From positions 1 to 64,000 of the forward strand of contig JARWMV010000007.1 in assembly GCA_030998015.1 (NCBI GenBank): a DNA stretch of 64,000 nucleotides, written 5' to 3'. This document shows, piece after piece, positions 1-13,066 of this stretch; within the stretch, counting starts at the first letter, position 1, and every line of letters starts with the position of its first letter. The translations under genes and the position numbers were made by a program. The notes beneath the pieces were generated by a model that was not told the origin of the DNA, did no database searches, and saw only the letters and a program-made list of their open reading frames with translations. The stretch is from Ceratorhiza oryzae-sativae (Eukaryota; Basidiomycota; Agaricomycetes; Cantharellales; Ceratobasidiaceae).

Positions 1-221
1 CCATAGGAAGTCTTCTCCTAGACTGTAGAGGTAGTAAAGAGTGGCAATTACCATGAGGGCAATTGGGAGAGTAACAGCAATGATGATAATGAGGTTGGCC
101 ATGGTTGTTGTGGTGTTTCCAGTGGTAAATGCTAGCCGATTTATGTCTACAAAATGACTTTGTCAGTAAACAAACAACAGAGAAATCATGTGTTGTTCTT
201 GGAATGATTTTCAGGAAAGGG
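1..221 (-). other. Stretch beyond the pol stop of family-A copy 1, no gene
   Basis: Lies downstream of the chromodomain stop. No LTR terminus or convincing reading frame is seen. It is probably the untranslated 3' part of the element before an off-window 3' LTR. Confidence 0.4.
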
Positions 222-1064
222 TTAAGACTTCTTGGACATCTTGAGGCATTGCTTAAGTTCCCATTCCTTGAGTATCCAGGGAGCATTTATCAACTGCTGC
301 CTGGATAACCATTCATCCCATTCAGGTGGATAACCCATGAACCTTGTAAGATATTGATGCTGTTTTCTCTGTCCTTTCTTGATCATCTTTTCATCCACTT
401 CCCATTCAGGTTCCTTGTCAAAGTCAGATCTATTCAGATGTTTCTTGGGATGGTCTGTACCATCTTTATCTCTATGATAAGGTTCCAGATGAGCTATATT
501 AATCACAGGGTAAATCTTGTAGCTGACCAGAATCTTGATGTGTTAAGTTACATCTGAAAACTTCTCTAGAACTTCAAAGGGACCATCATACTTCATCTGG
601 AGTTTCCTTCCTTTTCCCTTCTGATTTCTCAGGAGGTTCAGGGAATGTGGATTCAGCATGACCAAATCTTCTTCCTGTAGATCAAGATAACTATGGTTCT
701 TGTTGTATTGATCCTCCATGTGAACCTGAGCTTGAGAGCAAATTGCTTTCATCATCTCATTGAAGTTCACAGCCTTAGGATCTTCTACAGAGGATCTGGC
801 TAAAGCTTTACCAGTAGAAGTAAGTAAATCTGAGGGTTGAAGAGGTTCAAATCCTAAAAGAAGATAAGAAGGTGTAAATCCTGTAGATGTATGCTCCATG
901 GTGTTGTCAGCAAAGCTAAAATCATTTAGGAGGTCACTCCAATTGTCCATTGAAGGAAAGACAAAAGCTCTTAAGGCAATCTCTAAGGTTTGGTTCATAA
1001 TCTCACTCTGTCCATCAGCTTGTAGGTGGTAAGCTGTAGTAAGTGATCTCTGAATTCCAACCAA
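222..1064 (-). pseudogene. Integrase C-terminal half with chromodomain (family-A pol fragment)
   Basis: The frame opens with a variant of the integrase hallmark TAYHPQTDGQSE (here TAYHLQADGQSE), which holds the catalytic Glu. It continues through the integrase C-terminal region and ends in a chromodomain-like segment (WEVDEKMIKKG, then FMGYPPEWDEWL). Chromodomains of this class direct integration into heterochromatin. One in-frame TAA at 543-545 separates the two parts, which are otherwise in the same frame. The upstream part of pol (1065-2590) is offset by a frameshift near 1205-1215. Family assignment is firm; the gene is dead. Confidence 0.8.
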
Positions 1065-2590
1065 AGAGGTTAAGTGTTCCCAAAAGGCTCCTGTCCATCT
1101 AGAGTCTCTGTCAGTAATAACCTGTCTTGGAAGACCATACTTGGTCCATATATGTGTATGGAATAGTTTGGCAGTCTCTTCCTCATTGACAGAAGTATTG
1201 CAAGGAAAAAGTGCACATACTTAGTTGATTTCTCAACTATAGTTAGTATGACATTGAATCCATTGCTTGGGGGAATATCCATCATAAAATCCATGGTTAC
1301 TACTTCAAAAGGCTGACTAGGAATTGGAATAGATTGAAGAAAACCTCTTTGTCCATGTCTTTTAGGCTGAGCCTTTTGACAAATATCACAAGTGCACACA
1401 TATTCCTTAATGACTTGTACCATCTTAGGCCAGTAGTAGGTAGAAGCTACTTTATTGTAGGTCCTATGGCAGCCAGCATGAGCTCCTTCTTGAAGAGAGT
1501 CATGTATTTTTGCTACTACTTCCTTCTGTAAGTCTTTAGGGACACACAGCTTGTAATTGTCAGCTCTGCAAAAGTAAATAAGACCATTTTCTCCAATCCT
1601 GTATTGTTTGTAGGGTGGATTCAGATGATCATACTCACCTTGCAGCTTCTTGAGTACATCAGCAAAATGGGGATCATTAGTGTATGCTTCATAAAAGTGA
1701 TTAACTTCAGATTCATTAATACTGATGTGTAGCTCACTCAAACCTGATGTAGCCAGAGAGACATTAGCTTTATATACTTTGTTTTTTACCTCAAACTTTG
1801 TCCTAAAACCTTTGGAAGGCTTCTCTTCATTGGCTAAAGCATGCATAGTTGACTGGACTAGCAAGTCCTTCTCAAAGTCTACACCTATTTCTTGGTACAG
1901 ATTCTTCAGGGAATCTTCAGTGTCATTGTTAAAGGTAAGAGGGGTTGATAAGTCTGCTAAAGGTCCATCTTGTCTAGGGATCCTTCTTCTTAATCTAGAG
2001 ATAGGGTCAACATTAGTATGGACTTTGCTGGCTCTATGAACTATTACTTGGTCTGGAAAGGCAGCTATTACTATGCCATAACCAGATAGTCTTCTGTTCA
2101 CAGTCTGGTAAGTCTTACTCCATTTAAGGGCAGCATGATCTGACACTACTACAACTTTAGCACCTTCAAGATACATGTGGAATTTCACTTGACCATCTCT
2201 TACACCTAGAGCTTTTCTCTCAGTGGCTGAGTACCATGTCTCAGCTGATTTGAGGAGTCTTGACCAGTAGGCAATGACTTGCTCTATGTGTACTTCAGTT
2301 TCTTCAAAGTCTTCATTCCAAGTATCTTCATAGTCAAAAGTTTCAGTACCATCAGCCCCCCCAGTCAGGATGACCTTTCCTTTGGAGTCAGGTGTAATAA
2401 ACCTGGGGACAGGTAACCCTTCTTGGTGAGCTTTCTTACATTGATCATAAACTCTAGTTCCTTTCAGGTCCTTAAGTTTCATGGTTTGAATTTGCTGTAA
2501 AATAGCAGCTATTCCAAAGTCACATGCATCAGTATAAAGCCTATAGGGCATCCCTGGTATTGGGTAAGAGAGAACTGGTGCATTGGCTAG
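1065..2590 (-). pseudogene. RNase H and integrase N-terminal half (family-A pol fragment)
   Basis: It begins inside the RT/RNase H connection (LANAPVLSYP then YRLYTDACDFGIAAIL, with the RNase H aspartate). RNase H residues continue with TERKALGV and VVSDHAALKW. The integrase zinc finger follows (HAGCHRT, then CTCDICQKAQ), and the core opens at VVTMDFMMDIPPS with the first catalytic Asp. After YVHFF the frame is lost by a one-base change in a T run near 1205-1215; the alternative frame carries the second catalytic motif (VITDRDSRW). The fusion to gag at about 2587-2600 marks the internal deletion. Confidence 0.8.
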
Positions 2591-3615
2591 GACCTTGTGA
2601 TATCTTCCACTTCCTGCTCTTCTTGTTGAACTTGCTCCTCTCCACCACTCACTTGCTCATCTGGAACCTCCTGAACTTCTAGAGGTTTGAATTCTAGATG
2701 ACCAGTAGGCGATATAATTGAGTCAATAGTATGCTTAGGATGAGGGGCTGGAGCATATTCTGGAGTCTTGGATCTACTCTCAGAATTTTCCCACATTATT
2801 TTATTGAGTTCCCTTTGCTTTCCCTTACCAAGGTCTTGCATAGCTTGGTGTTCAATAAAGAGGTGAGCCAAGAAGCACTCAACTTCATCCCTAAATAATA
2901 CACAAGCAACTTCATGCTGTTTCTTATTGAAAGCAAAATGCTTCCTAGTTTCAGGGAATGCAGGAACATCTGGGTGAGGTATAGGATGTCTGCTCCTAAC
3001 AGGGAGCAGTTGGGACTTAAAAGCAGAGAGCTTAGTCCTGAAACTCCTATGCCCGTTCAAGTCAATGAACTTGACAGGATCTCCAGATGCACTCCAAGTC
3101 CATTCCAGCCTAAATGTACATAAATAATCCAGTTCTTGCAAGAGATCTTTAAAGAATTCTCTACACCCAATAGATGGATATTTTATCTGCATTACATGGG
3201 GATGAGGACATTCATATATCTTCCTACCCACTGCTCTAACTAACCTTCTCCTCTCTGCTATCCCTGGATGCCTCCTTTCAAGGTTTGTCATTCTAGTAGC
3301 AGCAGGTTGGTAAGTCAGATGCCTTTGCTCTCTAGGAGTAAGAGCTATATATGAACTAGATCCATTAGGAGGGATGGGCAAACATTGTTCATAATCTACA
3401 GTATCTTGGTAATGATAGCTATAGTCTGATTGTACATGCCTGCCTCCTGCATCACTTCCTACCATGGAATCTGATGCATCAGGATCTTCAGGTGGTAATG
3501 GGTGGTGAGTACTGTCCCAAAAACTTCCAGGGACATGTACAGACAGATTTGAAGTACTGGCCATAACAGTTCTTCTCCAATCCAAGATGAATTTGTACTT
3601 GGGAATAATTTTCAA
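2587..3615 (-). pseudogene. N-terminal Gag fragment of family-A element, copy 1
   Basis: A 342-residue frame starting MKIIPKYKFILDW. It is nearly the same as the first ~345 residues of the 549-residue gag frame at 54571-56220, which identifies it as the start of the same family's Gag. The protein is acidic at its C-terminus (a run rich in E and Q) and carries no known domain in this part. It ends where the deletion joins it to RNase H, so the capsid and zinc-knuckle parts are absent. The start is tentative, because an internal ATG (MASTSNLSVHV) could equally serve. Confidence 0.7.
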
Positions 3616-4086
3616 GACATGTTTCAGTTACAAATTGATAAATGGCTTGATAGACTGTATCCCAGTAGCTGGTATGGGGAGACCAGAAAGACCTAATAAA
3701 TGTATGTTGAACTTTTATTGGTTGTGGTTGATCAAGGAGATGTTGAATATAGACTTCAAATTCAAGTCCAGCACTTAGAGCACTTGATACTGAATTTATT
3801 GGAATATATGGCCTATAATTCCTAAAGGTAAATGTCAGAGTAATATGTGGGGGTGGACCACTAGTACTACTATCACTTAAAACAGTAATTGTGGGGTTTG
3901 GGGCTTGAATCCTGACAGGATCTATCTCAAGAGCCCAAGATATGTTGTTGTATTCTGTGGTAAGAAAGGTATTTCAATGCACAGAGTGGTCAAAATTGAG
4001 AAATTCTGTTTTGGGCAATGGATTGACCAAATATGGCAATGTTGGTTGATCTTTACTTGATGTAAGCACCTGGGTCGCTTCACCAA
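3616..4086 (-). other. 5' leader of family-A copy 1 with tRNA-type primer-binding site
   Basis: Non-coding leader between LTR and gag. One base after the LTR end the minus strand reads TGGTGAAGCGACC (4085-4073). It starts with the TGG that pairs with a tRNA CCA end, so family A probably uses a tRNA primer, unlike families C, D and F here. The second copy has the same site with CG changed to CA (56690 downwards). I cannot name the tRNA. Confidence 0.6.
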
Positions 4087-5394
4087 TGTTACAGGTCAGG
4101 GTACACTTGAAAATCTAGAGCTAAATCAAATGTAGATATGTTAGTATACACTAATCATACTCAATACTTCTTAGACTAGAGTAAGAAGGCTCAAAGTAGT
4201 TGCAATGCAATCAAGTAACACTCAAGGTAGTCTTAATCTTTCACAGTGTAAACTGACTAATTTATAGGTATTAAGAGCAAGACTACTATGGTCAGGTTCC
4301 CTTAGATATCTTAAATGTAGTTCAGCCCTAGTTGCTTGGACTAACTGATACTAATCTTAATACTAGACTCAAGCAATAGCTTATAGGATAGATGGTGGGC
4401 TGCCTAATGTGTGTACTTCCTCAGCTGCGGGTACTTAGATTTCCTCTAATAGCTGGTACTTAATGTCACACTCAATCAGGCAATATTGTATCCTTATATA
4501 ACTCTGTATATAAGATACAATGAATCAGACAGTATATAACTAATATGGTACTTTATTCCTCAGTACTAGTTATATAAGAAATCACACACATACAAGAGAA
4601 ATACAAAGAGAAAAGAAACCAATAACTGGTCTGGGTTGAGTAAGAGTAGGAGGAGGGTCTGGAAGGGCCTCAGAGGAGGACCTTTTATACACTGAGGAGA
4701 GCATTCCAGAGCCAAATAGATACATGCATGCTAGTGCAATCATCAAAAGAGGGTACTTCTATACTTGGGGTACACCCTAGCCCAGTATAGGATAAGAGAG
4801 TAAAGACAGGGTGTGGATCAAAGGCATTGATGCATCTGAGACCTGCTATTGGCTTGTAGATCATATTATCATAGTATATACATGTAATGAATGGAGGCTA
4901 CATCTCAGTGAGTCATAAAGTGAGCCAGAGAAGCTTCTGGATCAATTTGGAAGGCTCTCCTGACTCACTGGAGTGATTAGATCTTGATTGATGGTCCAGT
5001 AAGATTCTAATGATCTTCGGGCCATTCCGGCACGAGGATCTGGTGGATCGCGACGATCTTCTGGCAGCAGATACCGCCGAGGATTAGCTATCGATAGAGC
5101 ATAAGATCGCTTTGACGGCGTAAGCGGTTGCCGAGATATGAGCGGTGCAATGTTGTAATCAATATCTCCTGATAAGAGGAAATATCGCAACCTCTGTATC
5201 TCTCTGAGTTCTTATCGTAAAAACTTAATAAAATATGCGTTGGAAAGCGGGAAATTTGAACTATTCAATGGAATACAAATAGTACAAATTCAGACACATA
5301 CAAATTCAAGTATTTCACAAATTAATTACAGAGGCATCGCTTGAGGTTGGCAGAGCATACTAAAATAATAGAAAAATGTTAGTGATCCATAACA
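4087..5394 (-). repeat. LTR of family A (copy A1, 5' LTR, 1308 bp)
   Basis: Ends TGTTATGGATC...CTGTAACA on the minus strand (terminal TGTTA/TAACA). It matches copies at 11761-13066, 36238-44491 (split) and 56692-58651 (split), and a fragment at 24887-25867. A TATAAAAG box and an AATAAA signal, best seen in the plus-oriented copy, fix the orientation. It sits directly upstream of the leader and gag of copy 1. Confidence 0.9.
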
Positions 5395-8368
5395 GTATGA
5401 GATAAGGGCTGGCATTCATATGCCCATTTCACACAAGGTAGTTATATCACTTTTCACACTGCTGACTTGCTCACAAGTGTTTTTTTATCATCTATTTCCA
5501 TCCAGTGTTTGCCACCTAGTCATGGTGTGGGTGTCTGGTTTGTGTGCAGTTTTGATCACTGCATCAGTGTGTGGAGCCAAACTGCACAGGCACACACAGG
5601 GCACAAAATTCTGCAAAACCCTATGCCAATGGACACTTGGTGGAGATAAGATGCATGGAATCTGCTGGACTGAGCAATGGGTCAGGGTGGATTGTGAAAT
5701 GCAGGGTCTGATTGGCTAGACCCCCACCTGCTTAATGGTCATCCATGACCAGTTGTGGTGACTGTTGGGATATGTTCACCTTGTTTGGCATTCTGAGTGA
5801 TTGCAGGTTGCCTAGTTGCAACACTTCCTCAACTCTGGTCAGATATTCAGTACACCATTGGAAGGTCAGTGTTCTCATTGAGATATTCATGTCATGGTCT
5901 ACACTGCCATGCCTGTCCAGTTTCTAACTTTGCTGTTGTTGAATGCCATAGGTGTAGCATTCTGGCAGTGGTGGTGGTGCAATCAACCTTTCTAACCAAA
6001 AGATTTGATGTCCATGGCAGATGCATTCATTAAACCAACATACAACAGAGAACATATTTGCATGAGTGGAAGTGATTGATAATACAAGGATCAAGAGCAA
6101 GCAAGAGGTAAACTGGGCTGCATCACCCACCTCAATTCAGCAGTCTGGCTTTGTGCCCCTTCTTTGACTGTTGCACCTTCTGAGGAAGTGGCTGTCTGAT
6201 ATCCCAACAGGCATCATCCAGGCAGCAATTCTGGATTGTTGCACAAGGTTCCAATGCAAAGCTACTGCTCAGCACCTTGTTTAGTCAGCTACTGTCTGCA
6301 AGACAGAACCACTTTGTCAATGTGACATTCTCATTGCTGACATTCAGTACTGAATCATTGCAAGTAGCTTCCTCAATTGTCTGGTTGATCATCCTCTTCA
6401 ACTTGCTGGGTGGTCAGGGCAGCTGTGTGTTGGCAAGTTCAGGGGCTAGATTGGTTCTTGAAGGTTGGAAATGAGGATAGTGCCATGCATGGTGTTGCAT
6501 GAAAGCCTCATGATGAACCACCAGCACTTGGGAAAGCTGGAAGGATGATTGGACTTTCACCCAAGTATGGTGTTCTTCCTTGGGCCACCAGGGCAGCAGG
6601 ACATCAAAGGAGGAGACACAATGGAAGGAGGGAGCCCTGTACACCACTTTAGTTGCTGTCCATAATGATTCATAGAATGAGAAGCAAGACATGAGAGTGT
6701 ATTTCCACTTGCCAGTGGTGAGCCAGAAACATTGCTCCCTGCTAATCTCATTAAAAAGAATTGGACGCTATCATGCACACTCACCCATTACAAAAATCCA
6801 TATCTGAATGCATGCTGAAAGACTTGACCCCAGAGATTATAACAAGATGTTACTGAACAAGGCCTTCAAACCAGCAGCCAGTTTGTCCATATAACCCCTT
6901 GCACCCTTTGATTGTTGCAGCATAGCCCGGTATTGTAATGCTCTTCATATATTCAGGGGTGGACAACCATGGAGCAAAATAATCAGGCTTGTCATCTTTA
7001 AGAACAACAAACCCATCCAGGGTGTGCTTCAGGACTTGTTCATGGATTTAGGCACCACAGGTAGAGCAGCAGGGCATTGTAGCTAGTAGCTGACCAACTT
7101 TGTCACAGCGCTTTCCATGTGCAGCAGCTTCTGCCTCTTGTTCTCATTCTTGGCCTTTGAAGACATTGTGCAAAAGTAATCTCTCCTCCTTCAAGGATTC
7201 TAACAGTGATGAGAGATGAGGCATGATTGTTGAACAGAGGACCTGCACACCTCACATGACAACAGTACCACAGTGTCACCCTCTCATGTGACCAAGTTCT
7301 CACACAAGGTCAAACCACTCAGGACACAAATCCAGATAGATTGCAGCCCATGTTGGAGATGAAGGTATGGCAACTTGACATGAGGTATGGGAAAGCAAGG
7401 TTGGGCATGGACAAATACCCCTAGTGTTTGTTGCCTTCATGAATTTAGACTGGTAGGGCTAAATTTCCTGATGTCAGATTTGTGGAAGACTCATGCAGCA
7501 GGACAAACCCCTTTTGCTAGAGCCCAGCTTTATGCTGGTTTAGGTGTTATCAGATATGCTTACTGCAATGGGAATCTTCTGATCATTAACCTAAGTCAAG
7601 ATGTCCCAGTTGCTGGCCAGTGTAATTTAATGATATTTGAATGCCTGTCCAATCAGGATGGCACACAGGGTTACTCTAGATGATCTTCTGTCAGGCCATG
7701 AAAACCAAGGTGTGAACAGCAATAACTGGGCCAACCTCAAGGCCAAAAATATTTCCAATTTGGAGCATGCATCTGCTAGTAACAACAAGCTTCCAGAACA
7801 GAGTATGGAAAGTAAAGATGGTTTACAAGAGAGTGCAAGTGCCATTATTTATACCCTATGAATACCTTTGAGTCAGGTGTTCTCTTTGCTGTGCATATAC
7901 TGTGCATATAAACTTTGCTTGGTGTAGTGAGTTGATATATTACTGCAAATTTGAGTAGGTACATGATTCATCTACAGACTGTAGGTCTAACTCTGGCAAA
8001 CTCACAGACAAGGGTCTCACCTTCTCAGCATCTAGCCCATGGACATGTAGAAAAGGTGGTTACCTTTGCTTTGCACTAATATATCTGGCTCTTGTTTCTA
8101 TCACTCTGCAGATTGATGTCCCACTGGCCAGGAAAACTTCAGCAGCCAGAGAGTTGTAAAAGTCTTATCTGCACTATATTTGGTATTTCAACTTCATTTG
8201 CTGAAGTGGGAGGTGAGCACAAGAATGCATAAATGCATGGTGTGGTACTGTTGTTGGGATTTCTATGCCTTCAGCAATGTAAGATTTATCTACTGAAACA
8301 GGAAACAGGGGATTTTTCATGTTACAGGAGTTACAGACAATGTGAGAAGAAGTTTGCAATTAAAGCCT
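5395..8368. other. Decayed, gene-poor stretch, no confident gene
   Basis: Only short, overlapping frames on both strands, none with a motif I recognise. A possible small minus-strand start at 7168 (MSSKAKNENKRQKLL, basic) runs into stops after about 27 residues. A plus-strand frame at 7387-7683 is open for 98 residues but is unsupported. The base composition (TG/CA-rich, CG-poor) is like the flanking decayed genes, so this may be the remains of a neighbouring gene or transposon. Confidence 0.35.
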
Positions 8369-11165
8369 TCAGAAATGAAATCTTGGGTTGCACACTATCC
8401 AAGGACCAGTTTCAACATCACCCCAATGCTCACTGCCTTGACTCTTGCCAATATTCCATAACTTGCCACCTTCAATGACTGGAAGCCAATGCCAAGCAGT
8501 GTTGACATGCTGGTGGACAGCCACAACAATGGTGCATTCTAGATTGCAGTTGGTAGAAACTTGCTGTAGGATTACTTGCCACTTGCTCCAGAAAGTCATT
8601 TGACTCAAACCTTGAAGCTTCTGTCCCTTCCCATCCTGGTTATGAGTCAGCACTTCATACTCTTCCCTAGTTGGAAATAGCCTCTCAACACTGTTGTTCC
8701 ATTTTGTTGACAGGTTGAAGACCCTACACAAGCAAAAAATCTTCTTGAGCCCAGCCTTGCTCTTGAATATATCTGTGCTCAATGCTGCTTTCTTGTTTGG
8801 GCTGAGGAGAACATAGGAGCACTTGTCAAGAGAACAAACAGGAGACTTTTTGAATATCTGGATTGGAACCCTGTGAACAAGCTTGCTGAGTTCCTTGTAA
8901 CTAACTGGGCCATTTGATGATTCTTCCTCATCTTCTTCTTCCAATGAGAGTCCCAACTTGGCCTGCTCCTCAAACCCAGGTATTGCTATTTGACTGGCAT
9001 GGGGACCAAAGATCACTGGTGCATCCAAGTCAGGTATTATGTTGACTCTCCTCTGCTTATTATAGCCACCAGCCCTGAGCTTGCTTGGCCTAGATACTTC
9101 TCCATCATCCTCAATAAGCAACACACATTTGCCTTTGGCTTGAACCAGGGAAATTTCCAAAAAGAGTTGGGATTGAGAGGCATTTGTGTTGCTCAGATAG
9201 ATGAGCTGCAGGATTGTGTCAAAAAGACCAGCCTTTGGCTGGACAAACAATATGTGGGGTCCAAAAACAGATTGTAAAGCATATAGCAACCTAGTGATTG
9301 GTCAGGGACCACAGATCCAACCTGATTCCTTTTGTGAACACTACCTGCATCATGGACCTTGTTATAATATGAACTGTCTTGTGGGCAGTTTGATAGAGTG
9401 TTAGCCATCCAGACCAAGGTCAGAACTAGTGAGGTGATGTGCTGTAGGACATGCCATGTGATGTTGCTCCTGTGGGACATGATGTATGAGAGAACACATG
9501 TGATAGCCCAGAGTTATTGTGCCTTGGACCCCCTTATTGTTCTTAATGAGTGCCATGTCATGATCAACTAATTTGATGTCTCACCAGAATGAATTGGTCT
9601 TGAGGTAAAGTAGCCATTGCCTTAGATTGGCATTGGGTATGAGATGATGCACCTAAGCATATTTACTGAAAGGTACATGGCACTCAAACCAGACTGCAAC
9701 ATGTGCAGTTGTATCAGATGTTGCCCAATCTCTGTAAATGTCATTGACTGGGTTGAAGAATTGTTTTTGTTCCTTTTCCCAGTCCTGAATCACTAGCTTA
9801 CAGCTGCTGTTCAGAGCAAATGAATGGCCCTGGCAGTGGAAGATGAAGACCTTTTCACTAGTGTATCCCTGGAAATATGTGGGCAAGCCAACGTCCTCCA
9901 GGAAATTCACTTGTAGTCTGCCCACTGACAGAAGGTGCACTGTTGAGTCAAAGAAATAAACAGGACCCTGTTTTGGCTGGTCCATCCAGTGCATCAATCA
10001 ATTTGTTGTCTGCTGAAATGACAAATTGTCTCTGCATGGGCTTCTTTGTTGATCAGCAGGCTCACAGGGGTGCCATTTGGGTGAGAAGCTGAGATTGTGG
10101 TTGCAACATCCAGATACCACATCTTTCAGTTGAATTCAACCCATTTCCAACTTCTCAGTAGTTCATTTAATTTGACTGTTCTTGGATCATGGATTGGATC
10201 AGCTACATTGCCAGCTAGAAGTGTGATACTTAAGCTCAGCCTAGTATAGTATGGAAGAGATGCTTCATACCAGCATTCAGAATCAGCTGATCCAGCAGGG
10301 CATGCTTGGTATATGACTTGGTCCCTTTCATCTCCACCATGAAGAAGAGGTTTATAGCAAACACCAGCTCATCTTGTTCCTTGACATACTCCTGCAAAGT
10401 TTCAACCAGCTCCTTCAAATTCTTGCCCTGCATGGGCAGGCCAGAGAACTGCAGTTTCCAGTTCACCTTCTTAGCTTGTGTAAGTTCCATGGCATAATTT
10501 GCAGGACACCTTCTCAGCCAGTGGTCAGGAAGGAAGCAGTCCATAGCAGGCTTAACAGCCATATCATATAAAGGTTCAAGGTGCATTTAATCCAGAAAGA
10601 TGGGTTTCCATTCTTCAATGGCACTGGGGAAAAATATTCTCACAATACAACACCCATTGTCCAGTGTACCAAAGTTTGTATGGGGGATTTTGTGATATGG
10701 AACCAGCTGCTGATTGCAATGAGACAGGCTGACATTGCAGTTAGGCAGATCTTTACATACCTCATTGCACTCCCCAAGTGTGCTCAGGTCAGCCCATCCT
10801 GGTATTCTTAGATCAAAAGACAAGCTATAACTGTGGTTGTTGATGAGATGGTATTCAAATATTGCATTGTCCTGCACTGGCATCTCATTGCTCAGGATCC
10901 CAACCACTGAATTGAAATTGCAGTCCCGCTGGATCAAGAAAATTTCTCCAAGGGTTCAACTGCTGAAATCAATCTGAGCATGTTGCTCTGTCCCCTCATT
11001 GTCTATGTAATGACCAGTGAGTGCCAGCTTTGTTGCCTGGATCTGCCCCTCTTCTGTTTGTGTATCAGAGTTGCAAATGCTATTGTAGAGCCTAACCCAG
11101 CTGTTCAAGTCATAGTTCACAGTTTCCAGGAGGTTCTCATCTAGCAAAGGTTTAAGAAGAGCCAT
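8369..11165 (-). pseudogene. Decayed unknown gene, divergent partner of the SNF2-like gene
   Basis: Reading from MALLKPLLDENLL (start at 11165), a series of long same-strand frames follow one another: 10956-11165, 10587-10937, 10236-10586, 9653-9997 and 8369-9289. They are broken by TGA/TAA stops and frameshifts or unseen introns. The last segment has an acidic stretch (EEEDEEESS). I recognise no domain. The start lies only about 100 bp from the start of the plus-strand helicase gene, so the two probably shared a bidirectional promoter. Boundaries and exon structure are uncertain. Confidence 0.4.
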
Positions 11166-11271
11166 GGAGTCAGAGTTGGATAGCTAAGAAAGAGGAGGAT
11201 GTGAACCTAGTTGTTTGTTAGTTTTGTTTGAATGACTTGGGGCCTATGCACAGAACTTAAGTGCTGCAGCA

Positions 11272-11760
11272 GTGCTTAAATTGCTCAATGGCCTGTTTGC
11301 AGGCCTGGCTTGCAGGTGCAACATGGACTTCAATTTCAACTCAGGCCCAATTCAGTTAGAGAGTGAACAAAGGGGACAATTTACTTCTGCTCCACCTCAC
11401 AGCCTGTTTGATTCAAACTGTCCTCCTACATGCTCAGTTGTTGTGCCTTCAATTTTGACAGTAGCCTGCAATCTTTTCATGGTCATGTTTCCTCCACCAA
11501 AGGAGGCTGACACTCCATACCTATGCCTGCCCTGGACCAACAAATTGTTCTGCCAGAAGATGGGATTTTCAGTCCCAGGTCAAGGTTTTGAGAGGGGTTT
11601 TACAGAAGAAGCTTTGAAATGGATGAACTCAAAGCAGTGCTGGTGACAAATAGGAGCATGGTAGCTGCTGGCACTGAGTTTTTGAAACAAGTACAGCAAT
11701 GGTGCTGCAAACTAACTAATTATCCAGACATGATGATGCACAAAATCATTGGCCACAAGG
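11272..11760 (+). pseudogene. 5' part of the plus-strand gene interrupted by LTR-A2
   Basis: Open frame from MLKLLNGLFAG (124 residues). An overlapping frame from MDELKAVLVTN runs up to the LTR insertion point at 11760 and resumes after the LTR (AFGQLMNVLINMP) once the duplicated CAAGG is removed. No domain is recognisable here. I take it as the upstream part of the SNF2-like gene continuing at 13067, because strand and spacing fit, but introns make the exact structure unclear. Confidence 0.4.
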
Positions 11761-13066
11761 TGTTACAGGTCAGGGTACACTTAAATATCTAGAGCTTACA
11801 CAAATGTAGATATGTTAGTATACACTAATTGTACTCAATACTTCTTAGACTAGAGTAAGAAGGCTCAAAGTAGTTGCAATGCAATCAAGTAACACTCAAG
11901 GTAGTCTTAATCTTTCACAGTGTAAACTGGCTAATTTATAGGTATAAAGAGCAAGACCACTATGGTCAGGTTACCTTAGATATCTTAAATGTAGTTCAGC
12001 ACTAGTTGCTTGGACTAACAGATACTAATCTTAATACTAGACTTAAGTAATAGCTTATAGGATAGATGGTGGGCTGGCTAATGCATGTACTTCCTCAGCT
12101 ACAGGTACTTAGATTTCCTCTAATAGCTGGTACTTAATGTCACACTCAATCAGACAATATTGTATCCTTATATATCTATGTATATAAGATACAATGAATC
12201 AGACAGTATATAACTAATGTGGTACTTTATTCCTCAGTACTAGTTATGTAGGAAATCACACACAGACAAGAGAAATAGAAAAAGAAAAGAAACCAATAAC
12301 TGGTCTGGGTTGAGTAAGAGGAGGTGGTGGTTTGGAAGGGCCTCAGAGGAGGTCCTTTTATACCCTGAGGAGGGCATTCCAGAGCCAAATAGATACATGC
12401 ATGCTAGTGCAATCATCAAAAGAGGATACTTCTATACTTGGGGTACACCCTAGCCCAGTATAGGATGAGAGAGTAAAGACAGGGTGTGGATTGAAGGCAT
12501 TGATGCATCTGTGACCTGCTATTGGCTTGTAGATCATATTATCATAGTATATACATGTAATGAATGGAGGCTACATCTCAGTGAGTCATAAAGTGAGCCA
12601 GAGAAGCTTCTGGATCAATTTGGAAGGCTCTCCTGACTCACTGGAGTGATTAGATCTTGATTGATGGTCCAGTAAGATTCTAATGATCTTTGGGCCATTG
12701 CGGCGCAAGGATCCGGTGGATCGCGACGATCTTCGGGCAGCAGATATCGCCGAAGATTAGCTATCGATAGAGCATAAGATCGTTTTGATAGCATAAGCGG
12801 TTGCCGAGATATGAGTGGTGGGATGTTGTAATCAAAATCTCCTGATAAAAGGAAATATTGCCACCTCTATATCTCTCTGAGTTCTTAAGATAAAATCACG
12901 ATAAAATATGCGTTGGAAAGAGGAGATTTTGTACTATTCAATGGAACACAAATAGTACAAATTCAGATGCATACAAATTCATTTAATTTCAAGAAAATTA
13001 CATAGGCATTGCTTGAGGTTGGCAGAGCTGACTAAAATAATAGAAAAATGTTAGTGATCCATAACA
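11761..13066 (-). repeat. Solo LTR of family A (copy A2, 1306 bp)
   Basis: Full-length LTR-A in minus orientation, flanked by perfect 5-bp target duplications CAAGG (11756-11760 and 13067-13071). No internal element sequence is attached, so it is a solo LTR left by LTR-LTR recombination. It split the plus-strand helicase-like gene. Confidence 0.92.

Larger units (their letters stand above)
1..5394 (-). mobile_element. Family-A Ty3/Gypsy retrotransposon, copy 1 (internally deleted, 3' end outside window)
   Basis: Read on the minus strand the order is 5' LTR (5394-4087), tRNA-type primer site, leader, N-terminal gag, then directly RNase H, integrase and chromodomain. The protease, reverse transcriptase and gag C-terminus are missing. 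A second copy at 52343-58651 has a much longer gag, so this copy is a deletion derivative. The 3' LTR is not reached by position 1. The element cannot have made its own reverse transcriptase. Confidence 0.85.
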
